A DNA stretch of 64,000 bases from Tsukamurella pseudospumae (GTDB lineage: Bacteria; Actinomycetota; Actinomycetes; Mycobacteriales; Mycobacteriaceae): positions 1 through 64,000 of the forward strand of contig NZ_LSRE01000002.1 of the NCBI RefSeq assembly GCF_001575205.1, written 5' to 3'. Shown here in pieces: positions 34,742 through 44,851 of this stretch. Under the pieces are notes generated by a model that saw nothing but the letters and a program-made list of their open reading frames with translations, made no database searches and was not told where the DNA came from. How positions within the stretch are numbered: position 1 is the first letter of the stretch; each line of letters starts with the position of its first letter. The position numbers were made by a program, and so were the translations under genes.

Positions 34742-35965
34742 GTGGGAAGGAGGGAACAGACCGGGGCGTTACATGGTCACGTGGATTCTTCTACCCGGAC
34801 CAGGCTCGCGGTCGGCGCCATGGCGCTCGGCGGTTTCGGCATCGGCACCACCGAGTTCGCGGCCATGGGACTACTGCCCGGCATCGCGCAGGACCTCGAG
34901 GTCAGTGAGCCCGTCGCCGGGCACGTGATCTCCGCCTACGCGCTGGGCGTCGTCGTCGGCGCGCCGCTCATCGCGGCCGCGTTCGCCCGCGTGCCGCGCC
35001 GGCTGCTACTGATCGGGTTGATGGTCGCGTTCACCGCGGGCAACGCCCTGTCGGTGTTCGCTCCCAGTTACGGCACGCTCATGGCGGCCCGGTTCGTCGC
35101 CGGCCTGCCGCACGGCGCGTTCTTCGGCGTGGCGGCGCTCGTCGCGGCGCACCTGGCCGGACCGGCGGGGCGGGGCCGTGCGGTCGGACAGGTGCTCATG
35201 GGCCTGTCGGTGGCCAATGTGATCGGAGTGCCGCTGGTGACGTGGCTCGGCAATGCGTTCACCTGGCGGTACGCGATGGGCGTCGTCGTGGTGATCGGCG
35301 CCGTCACGGTCGCCGCGCTGCTGGCGTTCCTGCCGTCGGTGAGCATCCCGGTGACCAACCCGCTCACCGAGCTCGGTGCGCTCGCCCGGCCGCAGGTCTG
35401 GTTCGCGCTGCTCACGGGCATCGTCGGGTTCGGCGGGATGTTCGCCGTCTACACCTACATCGCCACCACGCTCACCTCGGTGTCCGGGCTGAGCGCGACC
35501 TCGGTGCCCATCGTGCTGGCCGTCTACGGCGTGGGCATGGTGATCGGCAACGCCGTGGGCGGTCGCGCCGCGGACCGCTCGGTGATCGGGTCGATCGCCG
35601 TCGCGCTCGCCGCTCTGGTGGTGCTGCAGGCACTGTTCTCCCTGTTCGCGCCGCAGCCCTTCGCGGCCGTGGCACTGTTCTTCCTCATCGGCCTCACCGC
35701 GTCGGCGCTGGTGCCCGCCCTGCAGACCCGGCTGATGGACGTCGCAGGTGAGGCGCAGACCCTCGCCGCCACGCTCAACCACTCCGCGCTGAACATCGCG
35801 AACGCACTGGGTGCACTGCTCGGCGGCGCGGTCATCGCCGCCGGTGGCGCGTACACCGCGCCGGCACTGGTCGGCAGCGGCCTCGCGGTCGCGGGCCTGC
35901 TCGTGTTCGTGGTCTGCGTGCTGGTCGCGCGACGGGGCGCTGAACCTGTCGGTGCCCGTCGGTAG
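34742..35965 (+). CDS. MFS transporter, DHA1/AraJ-like efflux type
   Basis: The 407-aa protein has 12 predicted membrane segments and the DHA1 motif A region (AAAFARVPRRLLLIGLMVAFTAGN). The start GGFGIGTTEFAAMGLLPGIAQDL is typical of AraJ and Cmx-type exporters. The substrate is unknown. The GTG at 34742 is used here; a GTG at 34781 is closer to the first membrane segment but lacks a ribosome site. The gene is divergent from metX and lies 11 bp ahead of the RNase gene, so it may be co-transcribed with it. Confidence 0.82.
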   Translation: MGRREQTGALHGHVDSSTRTRLAVGAMALGGFGIGTTEFAAMGLLPGIAQDLEVSEPVAGHVISAYALGVVVGAPLIAAAFARVPRRLLLIGLMVAFTAGNALSVFAPSYGTLMAARFVAGLPHGAFFGVAALVAAHLAGPAGRGRAVGQVLMGLSVANVIGVPLVTWLGNAFTWRYAMGVVVVIGAVTVAALLAFLPSVSIPVTNPLTELGALARPQVWFALLTGIVGFGGMFAVYTYIATTLTSVSGLSATSVPIVLAVYGVGMVIGNAVGGRAADRSVIGSIAVALAALVVLQALFSLFAPQPFAAVALFFLIGLTASALVPALQTRLMDVAGEAQTLAATLNHSALNIANALGALLGGAVIAAGGAYTAPALVGSGLAVAGLLVFVVCVLVARRGAEPVGARR

Positions 35966-35976
35966 GGTCTTGGGGC

Positions 35977-36444
35977 ATGCGAAGGATTCTCGCTCTCTGC
36001 GCGATAGCCGTACTCGCCGTTTTCGGTCTCGTCGCCTGCGGCAAGTCGTCGGCACAGCCCGGTGCCACCGCGGCACCGGTCGCGTCGTCGTCCACGGTGA
36101 AGGGGTCGACGGTGACGGCCAAGCCCGGCCCGGCGCGCTCGTCGGCCGGGGCACCGTCGAACTCCGCGGTCCCGCAGCGAGTGCTCGCGACGCTCGCGCG
36201 GATCGACGCTGGCACCTGGCCCCCGAAGGACGGTTCGGGTACGCAGGGCGGCCGTAACTTCGGCAACTTCGAGAACCGGCTGCCGAAGACCGATTCGAAG
36301 GGCAAGGCCGCCAAGTACACCGAATGGGACGTCAACATCAAGAAGTCCGGCCGCGGGCGCGATGCGGAGCGGATCATCACGGGTGCCGACGGCGGCGCCT
36401 GGTACACCCTCGACCACTACGAGACCTTCACGAGGATCCGATGA
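35977..36444 (+). CDS. barnase/RNase N1-type guanyl-specific ribonuclease, predicted lipoprotein
   Basis: The 155-aa product has a lipoprotein signal (LVACG, lipid Cys21), a Ser/Thr/Ala-rich linker to about 66, and a microbial RNase domain. Barnase-type catalytic residues can be placed: Glu116 in Y-T-E-W-D, Arg132 in D-A-E-R-I-I-T-G and His147 in T-L-D-H-Y-E-T-F. It should cut single-stranded RNA after G. The next gene, in an ATGA overlap, encodes a barstar, which fits a toxin and its cytoplasmic inhibitor. Whether it is released, stays on the surface, or has other roles is open. Confidence 0.88.
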   Translation: MRRILALCAIAVLAVFGLVACGKSSAQPGATAAPVASSSTVKGSTVTAKPGPARSSAGAPSNSAVPQRVLATLARIDAGTWPPKDGSGTQGGRNFGNFENRLPKTDSKGKAAKYTEWDVNIKKSGRGRDAERIITGADGGAWYTLDHYETFTRIR

Positions 36445-36872
36445 GCACCCTTCCGCAGTTCCTCCAGTCCGGCTCCGGCGCAGCCCTGACCAGTGCCGAT
36501 CTGGACTCCCTCAAGCGTCGTGATCGGCCCCGCGTGCTCGTGGCCCGCGGCAGCCGGATGCGCACCAAGGCGGCGCTGCTCAACGAGGTCTCGGCCGTCC
36601 TGCAGTTCCCGCTCGACTTCGGTGGCAACTGGGACGCGCTGGCCGACAGCCTCGGTGACCTCGATTGGCTCGGCGGGCAGGCGCTCGTGGTGCTCGGCGT
36701 GGCGGAGGCCGAGCAGGTCCTCGCCGATGACGACGGCGCCTTCGGCACCTTCGTCGCAGTCCTCGCGGACCGGGGCGTGCAGGTGCTGCTCGGGGTGTCC
36801 GACGATGCCGACGGCCCCGTCGTGCGGTCCGCGTGGGCCGCGGCCGGTCTCACCGTGGAGGCGCTCGCGTGA
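36441..36872 (+). CDS. barstar family ribonuclease inhibitor
   Basis: The 143-aa protein carries the barstar core with F-P-L-D-F-G-G-N-W-D-A-L near 56-67, where the Asp after Trp corresponds to the barnase-contacting Asp39, then a long helix and the strand QALVVLGVAEAEQV. It is longer than Bacillus barstar (about 90 aa) by an N-terminal extension. Its ATG overlaps the RNase stop and its stop overlaps the exonuclease start, so all three are translationally coupled. It should protect the cytoplasm from the cognate RNase before export. Confidence 0.88.
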   Translation: MSTLPQFLQSGSGAALTSADLDSLKRRDRPRVLVARGSRMRTKAALLNEVSAVLQFPLDFGGNWDALADSLGDLDWLGGQALVVLGVAEAEQVLADDDGAFGTFVAVLADRGVQVLLGVSDDADGPVVRSAWAAAGLTVEALA

Positions 36873-37675
36873 TCATCACCTCGATCAATGTCAACGGCGT
36901 TCGTGCCGCGGTGAAGCAGCGGTCCGAGGAGAACCTCGGCATGCTGCCCTGGCTGCGCGAGACGAAGGCCGATGTGGTGCTGCTGCAGGAGGTACGCGCC
37001 ACCCACAAGCAGACGCTCACCGCGCTCGCGCCCGCGTTGGAGGAGGGCTGGCATCTGGCGGCTGCGGAGTCCTCGACGGCGGGCCGCAACGGTGTGGCGG
37101 TGCTGTCCCGGAGCGAGCCCGACGCCGTGCGGATCGGTTTCGGCAGCGAGGAGTTCGACCACGCGGGCCGCTACATCGAGGCGGACTTCGAGGATCTCAC
37201 GGTCGCTTCGCTCTACCTCCCGTCCGGTGACGTCGGTACCGAACGACAGGACGAGAAGGATCGCTTCCGTGCGGAGTTCGGCGCGTACCTGGCGAAGCTC
37301 GGCCGTCGGCGGCGCGAGGTCGTCGTGTGCGGCGACTGGAACATCGGCCACACCGAGCTGGACATCAAGAACTGGAAGGGCAACGTCAAGAACTCGGGGT
37401 TCCTCCCCGAGGAGCGGGCCTGGATGAGCGAGTACATCGGTGAAGGGCGCGCGTTCAAGGACGTCGTGCGCGACCTGCACCCCGGCGTGCCCGGTCCGTA
37501 CGCCTGGTGGTCGTGGCGCGGCAAGGCCTTCGACAACGACTCCGGCTGGCGCATCGACCTGCAGATCGCCAACAACGCGTTGGCGAAGCGGGCGTCGTCG
37601 GCCGTGGTCGAGCGCGCGGATGCCTACAACCTGCGCTGGTCCGACCACGCGCCGGTCACCGTCGAATACGCCTGA
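36869..37675 (+). CDS. xthA: exodeoxyribonuclease III (AP endonuclease)
   Basis: XthA cleaves at abasic sites and removes 3' blocking groups in base excision repair. The 268-aa protein has the family motifs in order: TSINVNGVRAA, LLQEVRAT, GDWNIGHTELDIKN, YAWWSWRG, WRIDLQIAN and S-D-H-A-P-V at the C-terminus. The GTG start shares a GTGA with the barstar stop. Coupling of a repair gene to a barstar gene is unusual but may be simple operon packing. Confidence 0.93.
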   Translation: MIITSINVNGVRAAVKQRSEENLGMLPWLRETKADVVLLQEVRATHKQTLTALAPALEEGWHLAAAESSTAGRNGVAVLSRSEPDAVRIGFGSEEFDHAGRYIEADFEDLTVASLYLPSGDVGTERQDEKDRFRAEFGAYLAKLGRRRREVVVCGDWNIGHTELDIKNWKGNVKNSGFLPEERAWMSEYIGEGRAFKDVVRDLHPGVPGPYAWWSWRGKAFDNDSGWRIDLQIANNALAKRASSAVVERADAYNLRWSDHAPVTVEYA

Positions 37676-37712
37676 GCGCTCGCCGCGCCTCGTCGTCGGC
37701 GGGCCGCTGTGA

Positions 37713-38909
<1,197 letters not shown>

Positions 38910-38948
38910 CCGATGTGACGTAGCGAACACCCGCAGGAGGATTCCCGA

Positions 38949-39947
38949 ATGCTCCAGAAGTACCGTGACAAATGGCCGTGGTTCGACCACGTGATGGCCG
39001 CCGCCATGCGGTACCAGGACAACAAGGGCGACTACTACGGCGCCGGGATCACCTACTTCAGCGTGTTCGCGCTGTTCCCGCTCGCGATGGTCGTGTTCTC
39101 GATCGGCGGCTACGTGCTGGTCAACGACGCCGAGCTGTTGGCGGAGATCAAGCAACGGATCAGCGACCTGATGTCGAACCAGGAGATGGCGACCACGGTC
39201 AACCAGCTCCTGGACCGAGCGATCTCCTCGCGCGGCACCGTCGGACTGATCGGCCTGCTCGGTGGCCTGTGGGCCGGCCTCGGCTGGGTGGGCAACGTGC
39301 GTGCCGCGCTCACCGAGATGTGGGACAGCGAGGAGCCCGAGCAGAACTTCGTCAGCAAGAAGCTGGGCGATCTGGCGGCACTCATCGGCCTCTTCGCCGC
39401 GATCGTGGTGTGCTCGGCGCTCATCGCCGTGGGCAGCAGCCCACTGACGAAGACCTTACTCACCGCCATCGGCTTGGATCACGTTCCCGGCCTGGCGATC
39501 CTGATCGCGTGCGTGACGCTGCTGGTCACGGTGTTCGCGACCTGGGTCCTGTGGACCTTCGTCATCGCGCGGATGCCGCGCGTCAGCTTCCCGTGGCGCA
39601 ACGCCCTGCACGCCGGACTGCTGATGGCCGTCGTGTTCACCGTGTTCACGCAGTTCGCGACGCTGATCATCGGTGCCACACTGCGTAGTCCCGCCGGCGC
39701 GACCTTCGGCCCGATCCTCGGCATCATGCTGTTCATCTACTTCACCGCGCGGATGCTGTTGTTCGCCACCGCCTGGGCGGCCACCGATCCGCGCAATCAG
39801 CGCTACGTGATCCCGTCGGCACCCGATCCCGTGGTGATCGCGCCGGTCATCCGCCAGGAGTCCGATCCGGGTCGCGCTGCGATCGCCGGCGCCGCGGGTC
39901 TCGTCGCGGGCCTCGGCCTCGGCTCCCTGCTGCGCCGCAAGCGCTGA
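38949..39947 (+). CDS. YihY/YhjD family inner membrane protein
   Basis: The 332-aa protein has about six membrane segments. It contains the family pattern DNKGDYYGAGITYFSVFALFPLAMV near 24-48 and FGPILGIMLFIYFTARMLLFATAWAA in the last third. It was once called RNase BN, wrongly; the role is unknown, and E. coli YhjD is linked to lipopolysaccharide export. It follows trpS by 39 bp with a GCAGGAGG ribosome site. Its stop is one base from the convergent permease gene. Confidence 0.87.
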   Translation: MLQKYRDKWPWFDHVMAAAMRYQDNKGDYYGAGITYFSVFALFPLAMVVFSIGGYVLVNDAELLAEIKQRISDLMSNQEMATTVNQLLDRAISSRGTVGLIGLLGGLWAGLGWVGNVRAALTEMWDSEEPEQNFVSKKLGDLAALIGLFAAIVVCSALIAVGSSPLTKTLLTAIGLDHVPGLAILIACVTLLVTVFATWVLWTFVIARMPRVSFPWRNALHAGLLMAVVFTVFTQFATLIIGATLRSPAGATFGPILGIMLFIYFTARMLLFATAWAATDPRNQRYVIPSAPDPVVIAPVIRQESDPGRAAIAGAAGLVAGLGLGSLLRRKR

Positions 39948-39948
39948 C

Positions 39949-41445
39949 TCAGGCGTCCTCGGGCGCGCTGGCGCGCGGGAGCGTCCGGCCGCGGAAGAAC
40001 GCGGGCCGCGTCACGGCGCACGCGATCATGAGCGGTACGCCGAGCACCAGCATCCCGATACCGATGACGAACACACCGCCGACCCCACCGATCACCGTCT
40101 GCCCGTAGTCGGGGGCGATCATGTCGGCGGCGCTCTGCACGAACGCCCAGATCATCGCCGCCCCGCCGAGCACGGGGCAGATCAGCCGCAGTACCAGGTT
40201 CCGCAGCGACCGCCGGACGGTCCGCCGGAAGTACCACGCGCAGGCGAACGCGGTGATCGCGTAGTAGAACGCGACCGCCAGTCCGAGCGAGCTGATCGAG
40301 TCCTCGAGGGTGTTGCGGCTCAGCAGCGCCAGCGTGAGATAGAAGGCGAGCGCGGAGGCGCCCATCACGACGGTGCCGAAGGACGGCGTCAGATACCTCG
40401 GGTGCACGCGGGCGAAGCGCTCGGGCACAGCCCGGTAGATCGCCATCGCGAGCGTCCCGCGGGCGGTGGGCAGCACCGTAGACTGCGTGGAGGCGAGCGC
40501 CGACAGCGCCACCGTGAGTACGAGCAGGCCCGCCAGTACTGCGCCGCCGACGGGACGGCCGAGCACCGTCAGGACGTCGTCGTGGTTGTCCGTGTTACCG
40601 AGCCCCAGGCCCGTCTGCCCGAAACCCGAATAGGCCTGGACCGCAACGGCCACCAGCACGTAGGTGCCCATCAGCACCACGGTCGCGAGCACCGCGGCAC
40701 GGCCCGGGGTCGAGGAGGAGTCCCTGGTCTCCTCGCCGACGGCGAGGCACGCGTCCCAGCCCCAGTACAGGAAGATGCACAGGATCACGGCGGCCGCGAT
40801 CTGCGAGGCGCTCAGGCCCGTCGGGTCCAGCCAGTCCCAGGTCGGTCGCACCGCCTGCGCTCCGGCCCGCCCGCTGTACACGGCCCACAGGGCGGCACCG
40901 GCCGCGACGGCGAGGACGGCGAACTGGATCGCCATCAGCACGTTCTGCATCCGCTCGGACACGACGATCCCGCGGTACGACACCCACGTCATCGCCACGA
41001 TCAGCACGCAGCCGAAACCGACCACCGCGAGCCGGTCGTCGGCGAGGTCGCTCAGCCCGACGAAGCGCAGGAGATAGGTCGCAGAGATCTCCGCGACGTT
41101 CGCCAGGCAGATGATCGCCGACACCGCGAGGCCCCAGCCGCCCATCCAGCCGATCCACGGCCCGAACGCCCTACTGCCCCAGGTGAAGGTGGTCCCCGCG
41201 TCGGGGGTGTCGGCGGCGAGCTCCTTGTAGGCGAGGGCCACCAGCAGCATCGGCACGAAGGCCACCACGAACATCGCCGGCGCCTTGCCGTGCACGTGCG
41301 CGACGACGCCGCCGAGCGTCGCCGCGAGACTGTACGCGGGCGCCGTCGACGACAGCCCGATCGCCATGTTGCTGAGCAGCCCCAGGGAGTTCGGGCGAAG
41401 TCCCTTGTCGGGCACCGTCGCCGCCCCGACCGGCGCGGCGACCAC
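39949..41445 (-). CDS. APC family amino acid permease
   Basis: The 498-aa protein has about 12 membrane segments and the APC start GLLSNMAIGLSSTAPAYSLAATLGG. Further along come SMRGI-like SYRGIVVSERMQ and the helix-6-like FLYWGWDACLAVGEETRD. It resembles the actinobacterial putrescine/amino acid permease group; the substrate is unknown. Its GTG start is one base after the dacB stop, so the two are co-transcribed. Confidence 0.85.
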   Translation of the reverse strand: MVAAPVGAATVPDKGLRPNSLGLLSNMAIGLSSTAPAYSLAATLGGVVAHVHGKAPAMFVVAFVPMLLVALAYKELAADTPDAGTTFTWGSRAFGPWIGWMGGWGLAVSAIICLANVAEISATYLLRFVGLSDLADDRLAVVGFGCVLIVAMTWVSYRGIVVSERMQNVLMAIQFAVLAVAAGAALWAVYSGRAGAQAVRPTWDWLDPTGLSASQIAAAVILCIFLYWGWDACLAVGEETRDSSSTPGRAAVLATVVLMGTYVLVAVAVQAYSGFGQTGLGLGNTDNHDDVLTVLGRPVGGAVLAGLLVLTVALSALASTQSTVLPTARGTLAMAIYRAVPERFARVHPRYLTPSFGTVVMGASALAFYLTLALLSRNTLEDSISSLGLAVAFYYAITAFACAWYFRRTVRRSLRNLVLRLICPVLGGAAMIWAFVQSAADMIAPDYGQTVIGGVGGVFVIGIGMLVLGVPLMIACAVTRPAFFRGRTLPRASAPEDA

Positions 41446-41446
41446 G

Positions 41447-42745
41447 TCAGCGGCCCCGGTTCGTACGCATGGCCGCGCCGACGAGCGCCGCGATGACCGC
41501 GAGGCCGCCCAGACCGATCAGCAGCTTGGTCCCGTTCCCCATGCCCGACGGTCCGCTCTCGACCACCGCGTCGTGTCCCTCGTCGGGGCGGTGCTCCGGC
41601 GCACCGGATCCCGAGGCCGCGACGAGCGTGCCGACCGACTTGCCGCGCAGCGCGACGCCGTAGTCGAGCAGGCGGCGGTACTGGTCCCAGTAGGTGTTGC
41701 CCGTGTGGGTGAGGCCGAACATCTGGACGATCACGTAGCGATGACCGTCGCGGTCGACGGCGCCGGCGAAGGTCTTCTTCGCGTCGTCGGTGTAACCGTT
41801 CTTGCCCGCGACCGCGCCGGGGAAGTCGGTGAGCAACCGGTTCTCGTTGAGGATCGGGTACGGCGCAACGGATGTCGGCGCGGGCGGCGCGCTCGACCCC
41901 GGAGGCACGGGTGTGGGCGGTCCGGTCATCGGCACCGGCGGGTGGCCGGGGAAGGTGATCCGCGGGGTCGCGGCGATCTCCACGAACCGCTTGTCCTGCA
42001 GGGCCGCCCGCAGGATGAGGGCGAGGTCGTACGGGCTGGTGCTCATGCCGGGGCCGTCCAGGCCCGACGGGGTCGCGGCCCGCGTGTCGTGCGCCCCGAG
42101 TGAGGACGCCAGCTCGTTCATCTTCGCGACCGCGGCGTCCACGCCGCCTAGCTGCCGCGCGAGGGCGTGCGCGGCGTCGTTGCCCGAGATCAGCAGCAGG
42201 CCCTCGAGCAGGTCCTTGACGGTGTACCGGCCGCCGGGGGAGACGCCGGCGGCGTCTCCCTCCTGCGCGGCGTCCTCCGCGGTCCCCTCGACGACGGTGT
42301 CGAGCTTCAGGTCGCGGAGCGCGACCTGTGCCAGCAGCAGCTTGATCGTGCTCGCCGGGCGGTACCGGCCGTGCGGATCCTTCGCGGCGATCACCGTCCC
42401 GTCGGTGGCGTCGGCGACGAGCCAACCCGCGGAGTCGATACCGGGCGGGGCGGGCGGCGCACCGTCGGGCACGACGAGGCCGCACCCGCCCAGTTTCGCG
42501 CCACCCACGGGCGGGTCCGGAACGGCGAGCGGCGCGGGAGCGGGCGTGCCCGGCTTGGGCACCTCGGAGGCGTCGACGGCGGGCGGCGGGACGTGCTTGT
42601 GCGGGCAGGCGTCGGTCACCAGCGTGGCCACGGCCGGCCCGGGAGTGGGCGACGGTGCGGGAGCGGGCGTCGCGCCGGCCGGGGCGACGGCGAGCGTGCC
42701 GAGAAGGCCGACGACGGTTGCGGTTCTCAGGGCGCGCGCGATCAT
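41447..42745 (-). CDS. dacB: D-alanyl-D-alanine carboxypeptidase (low-molecular-mass PBP)
   Basis: This serine D,D-peptidase trims the terminal D-Ala of peptidoglycan stems. The 432-aa protein has a signal peptide, a Pro/Ala-rich segment, then the S-x-x-K motif in R-P-A-S-T-I-K near 132 and S-G-N in L-L-I-S-G-N-D near 188. The third motif appears as K-N-G in G-K-N-G-Y-T instead of K-T-G. A C-terminal membrane anchor lies at about 405-425. M. tuberculosis DacB1 (Rv3330) is the expected equivalent by position. Confidence 0.9.
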   Translation of the reverse strand: MIARALRTATVVGLLGTLAVAPAGATPAPAPSPTPGPAVATLVTDACPHKHVPPPAVDASEVPKPGTPAPAPLAVPDPPVGGAKLGGCGLVVPDGAPPAPPGIDSAGWLVADATDGTVIAAKDPHGRYRPASTIKLLLAQVALRDLKLDTVVEGTAEDAAQEGDAAGVSPGGRYTVKDLLEGLLLISGNDAAHALARQLGGVDAAVAKMNELASSLGAHDTRAATPSGLDGPGMSTSPYDLALILRAALQDKRFVEIAATPRITFPGHPPVPMTGPPTPVPPGSSAPPAPTSVAPYPILNENRLLTDFPGAVAGKNGYTDDAKKTFAGAVDRDGHRYVIVQMFGLTHTGNTYWDQYRRLLDYGVALRGKSVGTLVAASGSGAPEHRPDEGHDAVVESGPSGMGNGTKLLIGLGGLAVIAALVGAAMRTNRGR

Positions 42746-42777
42746 CGCGGCTCATGGTAGTCCGCTACGGTGGCGGT

Positions 42778-43650
42778 ATGACGGAGCGTTGTTCGAGTTT
42801 CACGGACGAGCCGCTCCCCGGCACCGCGACGACGGAGACGGGCTGGCTCTGCATCGAGAACGAATCCGGCTGGGGCCGCGATCCGTTCTCCGGCGGAACC
42901 TTCGCTCCGGAGGTGGGGGCGGCCATCGAACGGTTCGCCGACCAGCGCGCCCTGCGGGTGCTGCTGATCCACCGGCCCGGGCGCGCGGGCGGGACCGGGC
43001 CGATGCGCGTGTTCGTCGCGGACTCGGTGCCCGGCCGGAGTTCGCTGCGGATGTTCACCGTCACCGACTACGCCGAGATCCCGCGCCTGCCCGTCGACGA
43101 CCCGGCGGCCGGCGACCCCGCCGACCCGATCGCGCTCGTGTGCACCAACGGCAAGCGCGACGTGTGCTGCGCCGTTCTCGGCCGGCCGATCGCCGCGGAA
43201 CTCGCCGCCCGCTACCCCGAGCCGGTGGTGTGGGAGTGCTCGCACACCGGCGGCCACCGGTTCGCCCCCGTGGTGATCGTCCTGCCCACCGGCTACACGT
43301 ACGGCCGCATGTCGAGCGCGGAGGCCGGCGAGGCCCTCGACGCCGCGCGCGCAGGGGTGGTCTCCACGTCCGGGCTGCGCGGACGTTCGTCGATCCCGCC
43401 CGCCGAGCAGGCGGCGGAGGTCGCCGTCCGCGAGTTGCTCGGTCCCGTCGGGCCCGACGTCCTGCGCACCGCGTCCGACGGTGCGCCGCCCGCCGCGTTC
43501 CACGATGTCACCGTCGAGCACGAGGACGGGCGCGCGTGGGCGGTGACCGTGACCGCGGAGGACCTGCCGCCGCGGATGATGTCGTGCGGGAAGAAGCCGT
43601 CGGCGGCCCGGGCCTGGCGAATCTCCTCCGTCCATGCGGACGGAAACTGA
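42778..43650 (+). CDS. sucrase/ferredoxin-like (Apd1/Aim32-type) protein
   Basis: The 290-aa protein fits the sucrase/ferredoxin-like family of thioredoxin-like ferredoxins. It has an N-terminal part ending FVADS, then C-T-N-G-K-R-D-V-C-C near 123-132 and W-E-C-S-H-T-G-G-H-R-F near 149, with P-T-G-Y-T-Y-G-R after. The Cys and His residues are placed to bind a [2Fe-2S] cluster, as in yeast Apd1. The role in bacteria is unknown. It is divergent from dacB with a 32-bp gap. Confidence 0.82.
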   Translation: MTERCSSFTDEPLPGTATTETGWLCIENESGWGRDPFSGGTFAPEVGAAIERFADQRALRVLLIHRPGRAGGTGPMRVFVADSVPGRSSLRMFTVTDYAEIPRLPVDDPAAGDPADPIALVCTNGKRDVCCAVLGRPIAAELAARYPEPVVWECSHTGGHRFAPVVIVLPTGYTYGRMSSAEAGEALDAARAGVVSTSGLRGRSSIPPAEQAAEVAVRELLGPVGPDVLRTASDGAPPAAFHDVTVEHEDGRAWAVTVTAEDLPPRMMSCGKKPSAARAWRISSVHADGN

Positions 43651-43676
43651 CACCAATACCCGCGACAGTGATGGGT

Positions 43677-44150
43677 ATGACTGAGCAGACACCGGTACCG
43701 GGCTCCTACGACGACCCCGAGATGCCCTGGAACACGCTGACCGAGGAGGCCATCGGCGACTGGAACCGGAACGTGATCGCCGAGTTCCGGGCCAACGAGG
43801 GGGTGGTCGGCGGCGCGTACGCGGGCGGCTCCCTGCTCCTGCTGACCACGACGGGTGCACGGTCCGGGCGCCCGCACACCGTGCCCCTCGGGCCGCTGTT
43901 CCGGGGCGAGCAGCTGTACCTCAGCTCGTTCATCGAGAAGACCTACCCGGCGTGGTGGCACAACGCGCGGCGGCACCCGGCGGTCACCGTCGAGATCGGG
44001 GAGCGAACCGTCGCCGCCACGGCTCGGGTGCTCGTGGGCGATGAGTACGCCGAGTTCGCGGCGTGGGCGCTCGCGGACAACCCCGATCTCGCGGCCTTCC
44101 AAGCGACGATCGACCGGCCGATCCCGCTGGTCACGCTGACCTTCGCGTGA
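43677..44150 (+). CDS. deazaflavin (F420)-dependent nitroreductase family protein
   Basis: The 157-aa protein matches the DDN family of split-barrel F420 enzymes: the core L-L-L-T-T-T-G-A-R-S-G-R-P-H-T-V-P-L near 61-78, then YPAWWHNARRHPAVTVEIG. These enzymes reduce quinones or nitro compounds with F420H2, implying F420 in this organism. An in-frame ATG lies at 43671; ribosome sites are weak for both. It follows the Apd1-like gene by 26 bp. Confidence 0.85.
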   Translation: MTEQTPVPGSYDDPEMPWNTLTEEAIGDWNRNVIAEFRANEGVVGGAYAGGSLLLLTTTGARSGRPHTVPLGPLFRGEQLYLSSFIEKTYPAWWHNARRHPAVTVEIGERTVAATARVLVGDEYAEFAAWALADNPDLAAFQATIDRPIPLVTLTFA

Positions 44151-44269
44151 TGTGAGCGGTGTCACGGAGCGGTTCCGCCCGGTTTGGGCGATCACCCCGC
44201 ACTGCAATATTCCATCTGGAGTAATCGGGGCGTAGTGTTGCCGCCGGGCGCACGGATCGGAGGTGGGGG

Positions 44270-44851
44270 ATGGCGCGGGAACGGGCACTGACCCCGCTGG
44301 CGATCGCCGCACTGGCGCTGCTCGTCGAGCGGGACATGCATCCCTACGAGATGTTCACCACGATGGTCGACCGGCGCGAGGACCTCGTGGTCAAGCTCCG
44401 GGCGGGTTCGCTCTACCACGCGGTGAACCGGCTGGCCGAGGACGGAATGGTCGGAGCCGTCGGTACGGAGCGCGACGGCAACCGACCCGAGCGCACCACG
44501 TACGCGATCACCGCCGCGGGCCGGGAACGGTTGCACGCGACGCTCGCCGACATGCTGGCCAGGCCGGCCGAGGAGTACCCCGCCTTCCCGCTGGCGGTGG
44601 CCGAGGCGCACAACCTGGACCGGGACACCGTCGTCGACCTGCTCCGCACCCGGCTCGACCGGGTGGACAACGACGTACGGGCCATGCGGGACGGGCTGGC
44701 CCGCGCGCTGCAACGGACCGTCGAGGTCCATCTGCTCGACATCGACTACCTCATCGCGATGCGCGCCGCAGAAGCGGACTGGCTGCGGCGCACCGTCGAA
44801 CGACTCGACGACGACACCCTCGAATGGAAGGCCCCCTGTCATGGCGAATGA
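44270..44851 (+). CDS. PadR family transcriptional regulator
   Basis: The 193-aa protein has the PadR winged helix (LALLVERDMHPYEMFTTMVDR, then RAGSLYHAVNRLAEDGMV and the wing RPERTTYAITAAG) and a C-terminal helical dimer domain. GGAGG precedes the ATG. Its 3' end overlaps the next exporter gene by 11 bp, so it most likely represses that exporter and itself until a toxic compound binds. The AT-rich gap before it contains TTCCATCTGGAG, an imperfect inverted repeat near 44209-44220. Confidence 0.87.
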   Translation: MARERALTPLAIAALALLVERDMHPYEMFTTMVDRREDLVVKLRAGSLYHAVNRLAEDGMVGAVGTERDGNRPERTTYAITAAGRERLHATLADMLARPAEEYPAFPLAVAEAHNLDRDTVVDLLRTRLDRVDNDVRAMRDGLARALQRTVEVHLLDIDYLIAMRAAEADWLRRTVERLDDDTLEWKAPCHGE

